In this document: positions 47,299-58,664 of the stretch, piece by piece
Position numbering within the stretch: position 1 is the stretch's first letter
Layout of the letters: each line of letters begins with the position of its first letter
Source: Streptomyces sp. DH24
GTDB taxonomy: Bacteria; Actinomycetota; Actinomycetes; Streptomycetales; Streptomycetaceae
Assembly (NCBI RefSeq): GCF_029813775.1
Contig: NZ_JARVKW010000010.1
Location: 62,001-126,000, forward strand
Direction: 5' to 3'
Length of the DNA stretch: 64,000 bases
Notes under the pieces: generated by a model
Databases searched by the model: none
The model's input: the letters and a program-made list of their open reading frames with translations, nothing else
What the model was told of the DNA's origin: nothing
Translations under genes and position numbers: made by a program

Positions 47299-48720
47299 CT
47301 ACCCGGCGGCGACGGGCCAACCGGGCGCACCGGGCCAACCGGCCGCGGGCGCGGTACCGACCCCGTCCGTCCCCCGCACCTGCGCGGCGGTGAGCCCACC
47401 CCGCGCAGGCACCCCGGGCGGCGTAACCCCCACGGAAGCAACAACCGGCGCGGGCGCGGACGCCGGCACAGACACCGCCCCCGGCACAGAAACCCCCCGC
47501 ACCCCCGCCCCGTTCGTCTCACTCACCAACCGGTCCACCGCCGCCGTCCCCGAGCTGTACCCGTTCCCGACGGCCCGCTCGGGCACGGCGGCCTCCCTCC
47601 TGGCGGCCCCGTAGAGCACCTGCTCCAGACCGGACACCAGGCGACGCACGTCCACCTGGGGGCGCACCACGAGACGCAGGAAGCGGCTGGACGAACCGAT
47701 CTTGTTGCCGCACTCGCGGACCAGCACCCGGTGCTCGGTGAGCAGCCGGTCCCGGACCACGGTGCCCTCGGCGCCCACGGGGAGGCGTACGAAGAGGAAG
47801 TTGCCCTGCGAGGGGTAGACGGTCAGACCGGGCAGCGCCGAGAGCCGGTCGCCCATCTCCAGCCGGTCCCGGCGGACCTGAAGCAGGCTCCGCGCGTACT
47901 CGGCGCCGTGCTCCCGCAGCATGAACACCACGTACTCCGCGAGGGAGTTGAGGTTCCACTTGGGCAGCATCGCGCGGACCCGGCCCGCGAGCGCCGGGTT
48001 CGCGACGAGGTAACCGAACCGGATGCCGTGCAGGCCGAAGTTCTTGCCGAGGCTGCGCAGCACGATCACGTTGGGCCGCAGCATCGCCTCCCGCACCACG
48101 GACGGTTCCGCCTCCGCGTCCGCGAACTCCAGGAACGACTCGTCGACGACCACCAGATCGAGGTCGGCCATCGCGTCCAGGAACCGCACCACGGCGTGCC
48201 GGTGCAGATAGCCGCCGTCGGGATTGTTCGGGTTGCAGACCACGGCCACCCGGCTGCCCCTGGCCCGGAGGAACTCGGCGTACTGGGCGAGGTCCAGGGC
48301 GAAGCCGCCGGACTCCTGGAGCGGGAACATGTCGACCCGCTTGCCGGTCTCCATGGGCTGGTCGGTCCAGCGGCCGAAGGTGGGCACCGGGACGGCGAGG
48401 GACTCGCGGACCAGCAGATGGTCGATCCAGGTGATCAGCTCCGTGGAGCCGTTGCCCATCGCCACGCACTGCGGCGGCAACTGGAGCAGCCCGCACAGCT
48501 CGGCCGTGATGGTGTCCGCGCCGCTCGGGTAGTACGTGACGATCTCCCGCAGCCGGGCCGCCATCTCCTCGAACATCGCCGGGGTGGGGAAGTAGGGGTT
48601 GCAGGGGATGCAGAAGTCCACCGGACCGGCCCCGTCGCCGCCGCCCTCCCGCGTCAGCGCCGCCATCGACGGGCTGTGCGCCGCCGTGCCGCGGAACAGC
48701 GAGGTGACGTTGCCGGTCAA
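47299..48720 (-). CDS. Class I/II PLP-dependent aminotransferase with a long low-complexity tail
   Basis: Cytoplasmic aminotransferase of 473 residues of the histidinol-phosphate/CobD-like subgroup. PLP contacts are visible: MGNGSTELITW, VCNPNNPDGGYL, DLVVVDESFLEF and the Schiff-base Lys in LRSLGKNFGLHGIRFGYL, then LRLVVRPQVDVRRLV. The fold ends near residue 375. The last 95 residues are Ala/Gly/Val/Pro-rich and unlike the family. The start is a TTG behind GGAGG. The substrate is not evident and it has no operon partner. Confidence 0.85.
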   Translation of the reverse strand: MTGNVTSLFRGTAAHSPSMAALTREGGGDGAGPVDFCIPCNPYFPTPAMFEEMAARLREIVTYYPSGADTITAELCGLLQLPPQCVAMGNGSTELITWIDHLLVRESLAVPVPTFGRWTDQPMETGKRVDMFPLQESGGFALDLAQYAEFLRARGSRVAVVCNPNNPDGGYLHRHAVVRFLDAMADLDLVVVDESFLEFADAEAEPSVVREAMLRPNVIVLRSLGKNFGLHGIRFGYLVANPALAGRVRAMLPKWNLNSLAEYVVFMLREHGAEYARSLLQVRRDRLEMGDRLSALPGLTVYPSQGNFLFVRLPVGAEGTVVRDRLLTEHRVLVRECGNKIGSSSRFLRLVVRPQVDVRRLVSGLEQVLYGAARREAAVPERAVGNGYSSGTAAVDRLVSETNGAGVRGVSVPGAVSVPASAPAPVVASVGVTPPGVPARGGLTAAQVRGTDGVGTAPAAGWPGAPGWPVAAG

Positions 48721-48747
48721 GAGGGCCTCCGCGGAAAAGAAGAAGGA

Positions 48748-48774
48748 GCGGCCCGCGCGGGGGACGCGGGCCGC
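48748..48774 (-). terminator. Rho-independent-type terminator after the epimerase gene
   Basis: A perfect 10-bp stem (GCGGCCCGCG / CGCGGGCCGC) with a 7-nt loop, followed on the minus strand by CTCCTTCTTCTTTTCC. It lies between the epimerase end and the aminotransferase start. Confidence 0.8.
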
Positions 48775-48830
48775 CCCTTCATACGGAGCGGGTCTGCCGG
48801 GCGTTCAACCGGCGTGAGGAACCTGTGTGC

Positions 48831-49979
48831 TCACGCGCCGAACGAGTGCACCGTCGTCGTCCGGTAGGTCTGCCCGGGGCGCAGCACCGTCGACGGGAAC
48901 GACGGCTGGTTCGGCGAGTCCGGGAAGTGCTGCGTCTCCAGGCACAGCGCGTCGCCCTGCCGGTAGACCGAGCCGCCGGTGCCGACGAGCGTGCCGTCGA
49001 GGAAGTTGCCCGAGTAGAACTGCAGGCCCGGCTCGGTCGTCGCGATCTTCAGGGTGCGGCCCGAGGACGGGTCGCGGAGCGTGGCGACGTGCTCGGGCGT
49101 CGACGTGATGCCCTTGTCCAGCGCCCAGTTGTGGTCGATGCCCTTGCCGTACAGCAGCTGCTGGTGGGCGACGCGGATGTCCCGGCCGATCGCCTTGGAC
49201 CGGCGGAAGTCGAAGGGGGTGCCCGCGACCTTCGCCAGTTCGCCCGTGGGGATCAGGCCCGAGTCGACCGGCGTGTAGCGGGACGCGGCGATGGACAGCT
49301 CGTGGTCGTAGATCGAGCCGCTGCCCTCGCCGGCCAGGTTCCAGTACACGTGGCTGGTGAGGTTGACGACCGTGGCCTTGTCGGTGGTGGCCTCGTAGTC
49401 GATGCGCCAGTCGCCGTCCCGGGTGAGCGTGTACGTCACCTTCGAGCGGAGCGTGCCCGGGTAGCCCATCTCCCCGTCGACGCCGGTGTAGTACAGCCGC
49501 AGGCCGACGTCGGAGCCCTGGCTGAACGGCTCGACGTCCCACACGCGCTTGTCGAAGCCCTGCGCGCCGCCGTGCAGGCTGTTGTCGCCGTCGTTGACGG
49601 ACAGCTGGTGATCCTTGCCGTCCAGGGTGAAGCGGCCCTTGGCGATGCGGTTGCCGTAGCGGCCGATGAGGGCGCCGAAGTACGGGCTGGAGGCGACGTA
49701 GTCGTCCAGGTTGTCGAAGCCGAGGGAGACGTTCCGGTAGCGGCCCCGGCTGTCGGGGATCTCCAGGGCCTGCACGATGCCGCCGTAGGAGAGGACCTTC
49801 ATCCGCGTGCCGCCGTTCTCCAGCGACCAGCGGTACACCTTCGTCCCGTCGGCGAGCTTCCCGAAGAGTTCCTTCACCGGTTTCCTGCCTCCCGTGGCGT
49901 GCGCGGTGCCGCCGAACGCGGTGGCGGCCATGCCTGCCGCGGCGGCTCCGGCGATGACTGTGCGTCTGTTCAGTTCCAT
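48831..49979 (-). CDS. Secreted aldose 1-epimerase (GalM family)
   Basis: Mutarotase of 382 residues exported by a Tat-type signal (LNRRTVIAGAAAAGMAATAF). Family motifs are GALIGRYGNRIAKGRF, NSLHGGAQGFDKRVW with the substrate His, VVNLTSHVYWNLAGEG with the catalytic His, and the late Glu in GLQFYSGNFLDG. It would interconvert anomers of released sugars before uptake by the ABC system encoded upstream. It is separated from that operon by a strong hairpin, so read-through is limited. Confidence 0.9.
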   Translation of the reverse strand: MELNRRTVIAGAAAAGMAATAFGGTAHATGGRKPVKELFGKLADGTKVYRWSLENGGTRMKVLSYGGIVQALEIPDSRGRYRNVSLGFDNLDDYVASSPYFGALIGRYGNRIAKGRFTLDGKDHQLSVNDGDNSLHGGAQGFDKRVWDVEPFSQGSDVGLRLYYTGVDGEMGYPGTLRSKVTYTLTRDGDWRIDYEATTDKATVVNLTSHVYWNLAGEGSGSIYDHELSIAASRYTPVDSGLIPTGELAKVAGTPFDFRRSKAIGRDIRVAHQQLLYGKGIDHNWALDKGITSTPEHVATLRDPSSGRTLKIATTEPGLQFYSGNFLDGTLVGTGGSVYRQGDALCLETQHFPDSPNQPSFPSTVLRPGQTYRTTTVHSFGA

Positions 49980-50005
49980 GTGCGGCTCCTGCGATGGAGA
50001 GTCGA

Positions 50006-50030
50006 AGGGCCCCGCCTCCGGCGGGGCCCT
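50006..50030 (-). terminator. Strong hairpin after the monosaccharide permease gene
   Basis: AGGGCCCCGCC, loop TCC, GGCGGGGCCCT: an 11-bp perfect stem just after the permease stop codon on the minus strand. Confidence 0.8.
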
Positions 50031-50037
50031 CGCTGAC

Positions 50038-51278
50038 TTACGAACCGACCTTGCGCTTGTTCCACACGTCGAAGCCGACCGCCGCCAGCAGCACCAGGCC
50101 CTTGATGACCTGCTGCCAGTCGGTGCCGATGCCGACGAGGTTCATGCCGTTGTTCAGCACGCCCAGGACCAGACCGCCGATGATCGCGCCGAGCACGGTG
50201 CCGACACCGCCGCTCATCGACGCCCCGCCGATGAACGAGGCCGCGATCGCCTCCAGTTCGAAGTTCAGGCCCGCCTTGGGCGAGGCCGCGTTGAAGCGGG
50301 CGGCGAACACCAGACCCGCCAGGGCCGCGAGCATGCCCATGTTCAGGAAGACCAGGAAGGTGACCTTCTTGTCCTTCACGCCCGACAGCTTCGCCGCGGG
50401 CAGGTTGCCGCCGACCGCGTAGATGTGCCGGCCGATGATCGCGTTGCGCATGACGTAGCCGAAGCCGACGAGCAGCGCGCCCAGGATCAGCAGGACGATC
50501 GGGGTGCCCTTGTAGCTGGCGAGCAGCAGCGTGACGACGAGGACGGCCGACGACAGCGCGACCAGCTTCAGCGCGAACAGCTTGGCCGGCAGCACCTCAA
50601 GGGCGAACTCCTGCTGCCGCTTGCGGTCCCGGACCTCCTGGAACACCACGAACGCGATCAGACCAAAGCCCAGCAACAACGTCAGGTTGTGATAGTTGGT
50701 CTCCGGGCCGACCTCGGGCAGGAAGCCGTTGGCGACCTTCTGCAGGCTCTCCGGGAACGGGCCGAGGGTCTGGCCCTCCAGGAAGATCTCCGTCAGACCG
50801 CGGAAGATCAGCATGCCCGCGAGGGTCACGATGAAGGACGGTATCCCGCCGTACGCGATGAAGAAGCCCTGCACGGCACCCGCGACCGCGCCCATCGCCA
50901 GACACAGCACCACGGCGACCGGCCACGGCAGATCGTTCTTCACCATGAACACGGCGGCCATCGATCCGATGAACGCCGTCAGCGAGCCGACCGACAGGTC
51001 GATGTGGCCCGAGATGATGACGAGCATCATGCCGATCGCCAGGATCAGGATGTAGCTGTTCTGCAGCACCAGGTTGGAGACGTTGCGCGGCAGCAGCAGG
51101 TCGCCGTCCGTCCACACGGCGAACAGCGCGACGATCAGACCGAGCGCGAACAGCATGCCGTACTGCCGCATGTTGCGGCGCATGCCGTCGAGCATCAGCC
51201 GGAGCAGCCCGTCGCCGCCGGCCGGTCCTCCCTTGCCGGCCGGCGCGGGCGCCGGGGTCTTGGCGGAGACATCCGTGC

Positions 51279-51282
<4 letters not shown>
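50038..51282 (-). CDS. Monosaccharide ABC transporter permease (XylH/MmsB type)
   Basis: Inner-membrane permease of 414 residues of the CUT2 class, about ten hydrophobic segments. Family motifs are [35 protein letters not shown] and [19 protein letters not shown]. It overlaps the ATPase gene by ATGA. The sizes and order (binding protein, ATPase, permease) agree with xylose/arabinose/galactose importers. Confidence 0.92.
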
Positions 51283-52829
<1,547 letters not shown>

Positions 52830-52868
52830 GGTCGTGCCTTCCAATCTTCTCGTGGGGGGCTCCGTCGG

Positions 52869-53981
52869 CTACTTGAGGTCGGCCTCGGCGTAGTAGCCGC
52901 TGTCGACGAGGATCTCCTTGTAGTTGGACTTGTCGACGCTCACCGGGTCGAGCAGGTACGACGGGACGACCTTGGCACCGTTGTCATACGTCTTGGTGTC
53001 GTTGACCTCGGGCTTCTTGTCGTTCAGGACCGCGTCGACCATGTTGGCCGAGACCTCGGCCAGCTTGCGGGTGTCCTTGTAGACGGTCTGCGTCTGCTGG
53101 CCCGCGACGATCGACTTCACGGACGCGACCTCGGCGTCCTGGCCGGTGACGACCGGCAGCGGCTTGCTCTTGGAGCCGTAGTCGTCCGACTTCAGCGCCG
53201 ACAGGATGCCGATCGAGATGCCGTCGTACGGCGAGAGCACCGCGTCGACCCGCTCCCGCTTGTAGGCGGAGGTCAGGATGTCGTCCATGCGCTTCTGGGC
53301 GGTGCCGCCGTCCCAGCGCAGCGTGGTGACCTGGTTGAGCGCGGTCTGCTTGGAGCGGACGACGAGTTGGCCCTTGTCCATGTACGGCTTCAGGACGTTC
53401 ATCGCGCCCTGGAAGAAGTACTTGGTGTTGTTGTCGTCGTTGGAGCCGGCGAACAGCTCGATGTTGAACGGCCCCTTCTCGCTGCCGTCCTTCAGGCCGA
53501 GCTTGTCCAGGATGTAGGTGCCCTGGAGCTCGCCGACCTTCTCGTTGTCGAACGACGCGTAGTAGTCGACGTTCTCCGTGCCGAGGATCAGGCGGTCGTA
53601 GGCGATGACCGGGATGTCCGCCTCCTTGGCCTGCTGGAGGACGTTGTTGAGGGACTTGTTGTCGATCGCCGCGACGATGAGGGCCTTCACGCCCTGCGTG
53701 ATCAGGTTCTCGATCTGCGAGACCTGCTGGTCCGGGTCGTCCTCGCCGTAGACCAGCTTGGTCTTGTAGCCCTTGGACTCCAGGTTCCGCTTGACGTTGT
53801 TGCCGTCGGCGATCCAGCGCTCGGAGGACTTCGTCGGCATCGCGATGCCGATGGTGGCGCCCTTGGCGTCGCCCCCGCCCTCCTCGCTGCCGCCCTCGCC
53901 GCTCTGCCCGCAGGCGGTGAGGGTGAGGGCGAGAGAGGCGGCTCCGGCTATCGCGGCGAGTGCGGCTCTGCGGTTGCGCAT
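52869..53981 (-). CDS. Monosaccharide-binding lipoprotein (ChvE/XylF type)
   Basis: Extracellular lipoprotein of 370 residues with lipobox LTLTACGQ. The family pattern is clear: [47 protein letters not shown] and [22 protein letters not shown]. ChvE-type proteins bind arabinose, galactose, xylose or related sugars. The ATG at 53981 is 9 nt after AAGG; two upstream ATGs are in frame. An IclR-type half-palindrome lies 93 bp upstream. Confidence 0.92.
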   Translation of the reverse strand: MRNRRAALAAIAGAASLALTLTACGQSGEGGSEEGGGDAKGATIGIAMPTKSSERWIADGNNVKRNLESKGYKTKLVYGEDDPDQQVSQIENLITQGVKALIVAAIDNKSLNNVLQQAKEADIPVIAYDRLILGTENVDYYASFDNEKVGELQGTYILDKLGLKDGSEKGPFNIELFAGSNDDNNTKYFFQGAMNVLKPYMDKGQLVVRSKQTALNQVTTLRWDGGTAQKRMDDILTSAYKRERVDAVLSPYDGISIGILSALKSDDYGSKSKPLPVVTGQDAEVASVKSIVAGQQTQTVYKDTRKLAEVSANMVDAVLNDKKPEVNDTKTYDNGAKVVPSYLLDPVSVDKSNYKEILVDSGYYAEADLK

Positions 53982-54070
53982 GGTCATCATCCTTGATGTG
54001 TTTTGCAGGGCTCGGGTGTGTGGGATTGTGCGCGGCTGTGTCGTCTTTTGAGAAGAGGGTTTCCGGAACG

Positions 54071-55039
54071 TTATGACGAAATCTCGAACCTGTTGAGCGG
54101 TCCCGGGGTGCGCGAGCCGAGCGGCGCCATGTCGCCGTCCGCGCCGTGCCGGGCCAGCAGGTCCAGGGCCAGCCGTCCGCGCCGCACCCGCTCCCGGGCG
54201 GTCGCCAGCGTCAGATCCCGCAGGTGGTGGCCGTACGGGTAGATACCGGGCGACTTCGAGAGGCCGAACTTCAGGTACAGCGGAGCGCCCCGCCGGATCA
54301 GCTCGGCGACCTCGTACATCCGTACATAACCGCCCAGATCGTCCGGAGCCTCGATGTACATGTCCATCGGGGCCGCCGACACCCGGCGAATCTCGGTCAG
54401 GTGATCCAGCGTCAGGTCGCTGGGCACGTTGACGGAGTCCGCGCCGAGCCGCTCGTACACCGCGTACGCGGCCGGGTTCACCGGGCCGATCAGCGCCGAG
54501 ACCTTCAGCGTCGTGTCGGCCGGGATGATGCCGGCCACACGCGCCCGGTGCAGCGTCCACAGCACGCCCTCGTCGGCCACCAGCAGGCACTTGACGCCCA
54601 GCTCCGTGGCCCGCACGGCGTCCTCGACGCAGCCGGCGACCGCGTCGTGGCCGCGGGCGCGCAGTCCGCCGCCGCGCGAGTCGGTGCGCGTCGAGCCGCC
54701 GATGTCCCACGTGCCGCGCGGGCCGGTGAACAGGCAGAGTTCGATGTCGCGCTCGGCGGTGGCGTCGACCATCTCGGTGATCTCGGCGTCGGTCAGCATC
54801 CACACGCCGCTGCCCTGGCTGATCCGGTGGATCGGCACGTCCAGCCGCGAGGCCTCCTTCAGGACCACCGCGAGCGCCTCGGGACCCTCGCACGAGGGGA
54901 TCTCGGTGCGCCAGCGGCCGCCGCCGGGGAAGGAGTGCGGCGAGGCGTCGGCGGGGTCCGGGGCGGGCGCCCCCAGACCGAGAGTGGTGAGCGCCGGCTC
55001 ACCGGGTCGGCGGGCTGCCGTGGCGGAAGCGTCGGTCAC
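54071..55039 (-). CDS. Predicted TIM-barrel protein, possibly U32-peptidase-like
   Basis: Cytoplasmic protein of 322 residues without signal or membrane segments. Alternating strand-helix pattern ([74 protein letters not shown]) suggests a TIM barrel; the nearest family I can name is U32 peptidases, but this is weak. The GTG has an AAAGGA site. It lies between the dehydrogenase gene and the ABC importer, with an operator-like pair upstream, so a role in the same sugar pathway is likely. Confidence 0.6.
   Translation of the reverse strand: MTDASATAARRPGEPALTTLGLGAPAPDPADASPHSFPGGGRWRTEIPSCEGPEALAVVLKEASRLDVPIHRISQGSGVWMLTDAEITEMVDATAERDIELCLFTGPRGTWDIGGSTRTDSRGGGLRARGHDAVAGCVEDAVRATELGVKCLLVADEGVLWTLHRARVAGIIPADTTLKVSALIGPVNPAAYAVYERLGADSVNVPSDLTLDHLTEIRRVSAAPMDMYIEAPDDLGGYVRMYEVAELIRRGAPLYLKFGLSKSPGIYPYGHHLRDLTLATARERVRRGRLALDLLARHGADGDMAPLGSRTPGPLNRFEISS
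54074..54089. promoter_or_regulatory. Single IclR-type element upstream of the monosaccharide importer
   Basis: TGACGAAATCTCGAAC overlaps the last codons of the TIM-barrel gene. The reverse strand is identical over 16 bp to the element at 57459-57474. It may act on the binding-protein gene at 53981. No clear partner 19 bp away was found. Confidence 0.5.
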
Positions 55040-55053
55040 AAGCTGTCCTTTGT

Positions 55054-55088
55054 GTTCGGTATGTCGGACAAAGTTCGCGGCTCGGGGT
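55054..55088. promoter_or_regulatory. Weaker IclR-type element pair upstream of the TIM-barrel gene
   Basis: GTTCGGTATGTCGGAC (55054) fits GTTCG-N6-CGAAC with one mismatch. A second GTTCG half-site starts exactly 19 bp further at 55073. The pair lies 15 bp upstream of the GTG at 55039. I could not find a good -10/-35 here. Confidence 0.45.
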
Positions 55089-55217
55089 GGAAAGGGCCCT
55101 GCCGAAGAAGTGGTGCACGCCGGTACGGAGGCCGTCAGGGTGCCCCCGTACCGGCGTACGACTGGGTCGTGTCCGCGCAGCGGCGTCGTGCGTCACGCGC
55201 CACTGTGCGGACCCGGC

Positions 55218-56222
55218 CTAGGGATGCAGGAGCACTTTGCCGACCTTGGGGTCGCCGGACCCGACCAGCTCGATGGCCTGCGGGAACTCGGCGAGCGACA
55301 GCTCGTGCGTCACCAGCGGCGACGGGTCGAGCAGACCGGCCCCGAACATCCGCACCGTGTGCGCCCACGCGTCGGGCGGCGCGCCGAAGACCGTGTGCAC
55401 CTCCAGCTGCCGCACCACCAGGTCGGTCGGGTCCAGGCCCTGGGCGCCCGGCGCCGGGATGCCCGTCAGGACCAGGCGCCCGCCGCGCCGCAGCAGCGCC
55501 GCGGCCGTACGGGCCGCGTCGGCGGACCCGGCCGTCTCGATGACGACGTCGAAGTCGCCGGGCAGCTCCTGGTCCTTGGTGCGGAAGCCGGTCGCGCCGA
55601 ACCGCCGGGACAGCGCCTCACGGTCGTCCCGCGTGCCGACCACCAGCAGCTGGGCCGGGGAACCCGCCGCGAGGAACTGCACGGCGAACATCCCGAGCGT
55701 GCCCGTGCCGACCACGGCGACCCGCTCACCGGGCCGCGCGTTCGCCTTCAGCGCGGCGGCCGCGATGCAGGCGGCCGGCTCCAGCAGGGCGGCGGCGGTC
55801 AGGTCGCAGTCGTCCCGCAGGACGTGCAGCAGCCGCGCCGGGAGCGTGAGCGTGCCCGCCATCGCGCCGGGCTGCGTGAACCCGGTCTCCTCGTACCCGG
55901 CCGTGCACAGCGTCGTCTCGCCCGCGTGACAGCGGTCGCACACCTGGCAGTTGCGGAAGCCCTCGCCCACGACCCTGCGGCCGACCAGGCTCCCGGGCAC
56001 CCCCGCGCCGACCGCCGAGACGGTCCCGGACCACTCGTGACCCGGCGTGAGCGGGTAACGCACGTAGCCCTCGGGCCGGTTGCCCTGGTACACCTCGCGG
56101 TCACTGCCGCAGATGCCCACGGCGTGCACGGTCACCAGCGCCTCGCCGGGGCCCGGCTCGCGCGGCTCGTGAGGAACGAGCCGGTGCGAGCCGGGCGCCT
56201 CGACGACGACGGCCGTGCTCAC
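55218..56222 (-). CDS. Zinc-dependent alcohol/sugar dehydrogenase (MDR)
   Basis: Medium-chain dehydrogenase of 334 residues. The catalytic zinc site is shown by GICGSDREVY and PLTPGHEWSG, the structural zinc by CQVCDRCHAGETTLC, and NAD binding by VAVVGTGTLGMFAVQFLA. It shares a GTGA overlap with the dehydratase gene and acts with it. It could oxidise the free sugar or reduce a 2-keto-3-deoxy intermediate; the sequence does not decide. Confidence 0.9.
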   Translation of the reverse strand: MSTAVVVEAPGSHRLVPHEPREPGPGEALVTVHAVGICGSDREVYQGNRPEGYVRYPLTPGHEWSGTVSAVGAGVPGSLVGRRVVGEGFRNCQVCDRCHAGETTLCTAGYEETGFTQPGAMAGTLTLPARLLHVLRDDCDLTAAALLEPAACIAAAALKANARPGERVAVVGTGTLGMFAVQFLAAGSPAQLLVVGTRDDREALSRRFGATGFRTKDQELPGDFDVVIETAGSADAARTAAALLRRGGRLVLTGIPAPGAQGLDPTDLVVRQLEVHTVFGAPPDAWAHTVRMFGAGLLDPSPLVTHELSLAEFPQAIELVGSGDPKVGKVLLHP

Positions 56223-57382
56223 TGCGAGCCCTTCGGCCTGCGCTGCTCCCAACCCTCGGCCCACAGGTCGAAGCGGGCCTGCTGCTGCGGGAACTCGGCG
56301 GCGGCGTCGGTGTCCAGCTCCACACCGAGGCCCGGCGCGTCCGAGAGGTGGAAGCAGCCGTCCTCCGGGTTCACCTGCGGGGCGCCCTTGACGACCTTCT
56401 TGATCTCCGCGTCCGCGAAGTCGTTGAAGTGCTCCAGGATCTTGAAGTTCGGGGAGGTGAAGCCGACCTGGAGCGAGGCGGCGGTGAGGACGGAGCCGCC
56501 CACGTTGTGCGGCGCGACCATCATGTAGTGCGTCTCCGCCGTCGCGGCGAGCTTCCGCGTCTCCCAGATGCCGCCGATGTGGCCGACGTCCGGCTGGATG
56601 ATGTCCACGGACTGGTCCTCGAACAGCTCGCGGAACTCGATCCGGTCGTGGATGCGCTCACCGGTGGCGACCGGCATGTCCACCTTGTCGGCGACCTTCT
56701 TGAGCGCCTTCAGGTTCTCCGGCGGCACCGGCTCCTCCAGCCAGGCCGGCTTGAACGGCGCGAGTTCCTTGGCCAGGCGGACGGCGGTGGAGGGCGAGAA
56801 GCGGCCGTGCATCTCCAGCATCAGCTCGGCCTCGGGGCCGATGGCGTCGCGGACGGCCTCGATGAGGGAGACGGCGTACAGCGTCTGCTCGTGGTCGAGC
56901 TCGAAGTGGCCGGTGCCGAACGGGTCGATCTTCAGCGCCCGGTAACCGCGCTCCATGACCCCCTGCGCGGCCTTGTGGTACGCCTCCGGGGTGCGCTCCG
57001 TGGTGTACCAGCCGTTGGCGTACGCCTTGACCTTGTCGGTGACCTTGCCGCCCAGCAGCTGCCAGACGGGGACGCCGAGGGCCTTGCCCTTGATGTCCCA
57101 GCAGGCCATCTCGACGACGGCGATGCCGGACATCACGATCTCGCCGGCGCGGCCGTAGTCGCCGTACTTCATGCGGCGGGTGAGGTCCTCGACAGCGAAC
57201 GGGTCGGAACCGAGAATGTGGTTGGCCTCAGCCTCCTTCAGGTAGCCGAGAAGGGCGTCGGTGTGTCCGAGCATGCGGGTCTCGCCGACTCCCGTGATGC
57301 CCTCGTCGGTGTGCACCTGGACGTACGTCAGGTTGCGCCACGGCGTCCCGACCACGTGTGTGCTGATTCCGGTGATGCGCAC
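56219..57382 (-). CDS. Enolase-superfamily sugar-acid dehydratase (galactonate-dehydratase-like)
   Basis: Dehydratase of 387 residues of the mandelate racemase/muconate lactonising group. Metal and catalytic motifs are RALKIDPFG, LMLEMHGRFS, AWLEEPVPPENL, PVATGERIHDR, DIIQPDVGHIGGI and MMVAPHNVGGSV. The HGR motif is like D-galactonate dehydratase. It should convert an aldonate to a 2-keto-3-deoxy acid. I chose the GTG at 57382 because the fold starts there with AAGGGG upstream; an ATG at 57475 would add a basic 31-residue stretch read through the operator. Confidence 0.88.
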   Translation of the reverse strand: MRITGISTHVVGTPWRNLTYVQVHTDEGITGVGETRMLGHTDALLGYLKEAEANHILGSDPFAVEDLTRRMKYGDYGRAGEIVMSGIAVVEMACWDIKGKALGVPVWQLLGGKVTDKVKAYANGWYTTERTPEAYHKAAQGVMERGYRALKIDPFGTGHFELDHEQTLYAVSLIEAVRDAIGPEAELMLEMHGRFSPSTAVRLAKELAPFKPAWLEEPVPPENLKALKKVADKVDMPVATGERIHDRIEFRELFEDQSVDIIQPDVGHIGGIWETRKLAATAETHYMMVAPHNVGGSVLTAASLQVGFTSPNFKILEHFNDFADAEIKKVVKGAPQVNPEDGCFHLSDAPGLGVELDTDAAAEFPQQQARFDLWAEGWEQRRPKGSQ

Positions 57383-57458
57383 GGCAGTTGCCCCTTGCTG
57401 CGTCGTTGTCGTTCTTTTTCGGTGCGGCTGCGTCTTGCTCTTGGTGCGGCTGCGTCTT

Positions 57459-57525
57459 GTTCGAGATTTCGTCACGCGTTCGAAATGCTGGCGTGACAGT
57501 AAGGATGCGGTGGTGGGAGTGTCAA
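57459..57525 (-). promoter_or_regulatory. Promoter with paired IclR-type elements, dehydratase operon
   Basis: On the minus strand TTGACA (57525-57520), 18 bp, TACTGT (57501-57496). Elements follow at 57493-57478 (CGCCAGCATTTCGAAC, a half-site) and 57474-57459 (TGACGAAATCTCGAAC), 19 bp apart and placed as at the other promoters. The rest of the gap to 57665 shows nothing else. Confidence 0.7.
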
Positions 57526-57664
57526 TGGGTCGGGCACATAACGGTTTCGGCAGTTTCGAGAACCGGTTTCGGGTGAAAGGCGCGCCGGAACCCTTGGTTC
57601 CCTACACAACTTTCACAGCGGGCACTAGGAAGGTCGTCCGACGGGAACTTAATCTTCCCGCGTC

Positions 57665-58621
57665 ATGGACTACTGCCAGCCGTGCCGACGGCACCTGAAC
57701 GGCGCCCTCGCCTGCCCGGGATGCGGGGCTCCGGCCGAGCGCGCCCAGGTCCAGTACGGGTACCAGCAGGTGTACGCCGGGCCTGCCGACGTTTCGCAAA
57801 CAGGGGCGGGGGGTTTCGGCGCGGGGCCGGCGGGGGCGGCGGGGCCGGGCTGGGGTTCGTATGCGGGGCCGGGGCCGGATGCGGGTGTTGTGGGTGCCGG
57901 GGGCGGGGTCGGTGCGGGTGCGGGTGCGGGTGCTGGTGATGTGGGTCCCGGTGCCGGTGTGGACCCGTACGGCGATGACCTCGACGTCGGCGGCGATGGC
58001 GTGGACCGCGATGGCGTTGACGCGGATGACGACGCGGACGGGGACGGGGACGGGGACGGGGACGCGGATGCGGTGCCCCGTGGGCGGGCCGCACGGCGCC
58101 GGGGTGGTGCGGAACCCCCGGGCAGCCGGCGGGACCGCAAGGCGGCGGCGCATCGGCGGCGGCGTCGCCGGGTGCTGCTGATCGGTACGGGGTTCGTGCT
58201 GGCGGCGGGTGGGCTGAGCCTGGCGGAGTTGGGGGCGGACGCGCCGACCGACGCGCCGAGGCCCGCGGCGGCGGGCGGGGCGAGTGCGGACGGCGGGGCG
58301 TCGTCGGAGGCGGCCTCGTCGGCGGACGGAGCGGGTACCGGGCAGGCGTCGCGGCGGCCGTCGCCGTCGGTGTCGGAGTCGGGGACGAAGTCGGGGTCGC
58401 CTTCCGCCTCGCCGTCGGCGTCGGAGTCGTCGAAGCCGGAGGAGGACGAGACGTCCGAGGCGCCGGATGCCCGGACCCCGACGCCGGGGACGACGGCGCC
58501 CGCCGAGCCGCCCCCGACCGAGGAACCGAACGACCCGGCCCCGCAACCGACGGACCCGCCTCCGGCGCCCACTCCGACCCCGACGGAGACGTGCGACCGC
58601 TTCCTGTGGTGGTGCACGTAA
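57665..58621 (+). CDS. SCO2400-like zinc-ribbon, single-pass membrane protein
   Basis: Protein of 318 residues. The N-terminus has a four-Cys zinc ribbon (YCQPCRRHLNGALACPGCG). A Gly/Ala-rich stretch and an acidic DADGDGDG repeat follow, then a strongly basic patch (RKAAAHRRRRRR) before one membrane helix (LLIGTGFVLAAGGLSLAEL). The outside part is Ser/Pro/Glu-rich and ends CDRFLWWCT. This layout matches the SCO2400 family of Streptomyces, whose function is unknown. No ribosome site is evident before the ATG. Confidence 0.78.
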   Translation: MDYCQPCRRHLNGALACPGCGAPAERAQVQYGYQQVYAGPADVSQTGAGGFGAGPAGAAGPGWGSYAGPGPDAGVVGAGGGVGAGAGAGAGDVGPGAGVDPYGDDLDVGGDGVDRDGVDADDDADGDGDGDGDADAVPRGRAARRRGGAEPPGSRRDRKAAAHRRRRRRVLLIGTGFVLAAGGLSLAELGADAPTDAPRPAAAGGASADGGASSEAASSADGAGTGQASRRPSPSVSESGTKSGSPSASPSASESSKPEEDETSEAPDARTPTPGTTAPAEPPPTEEPNDPAPQPTDPPPAPTPTPTETCDRFLWWCT

Positions 58622-58664
58622 CGCTGCGCTGTGCCGCGGGGTGCCTCCGGCGGTTGGGCGGGGT

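Noticed and set aside
57383..57475. An upstream ATG extending the dehydratase by 31 residues
   Set aside because: The extension is basic, unlike the family, starts within an operator element, and the GTG at 57382 has its own ribosome site.
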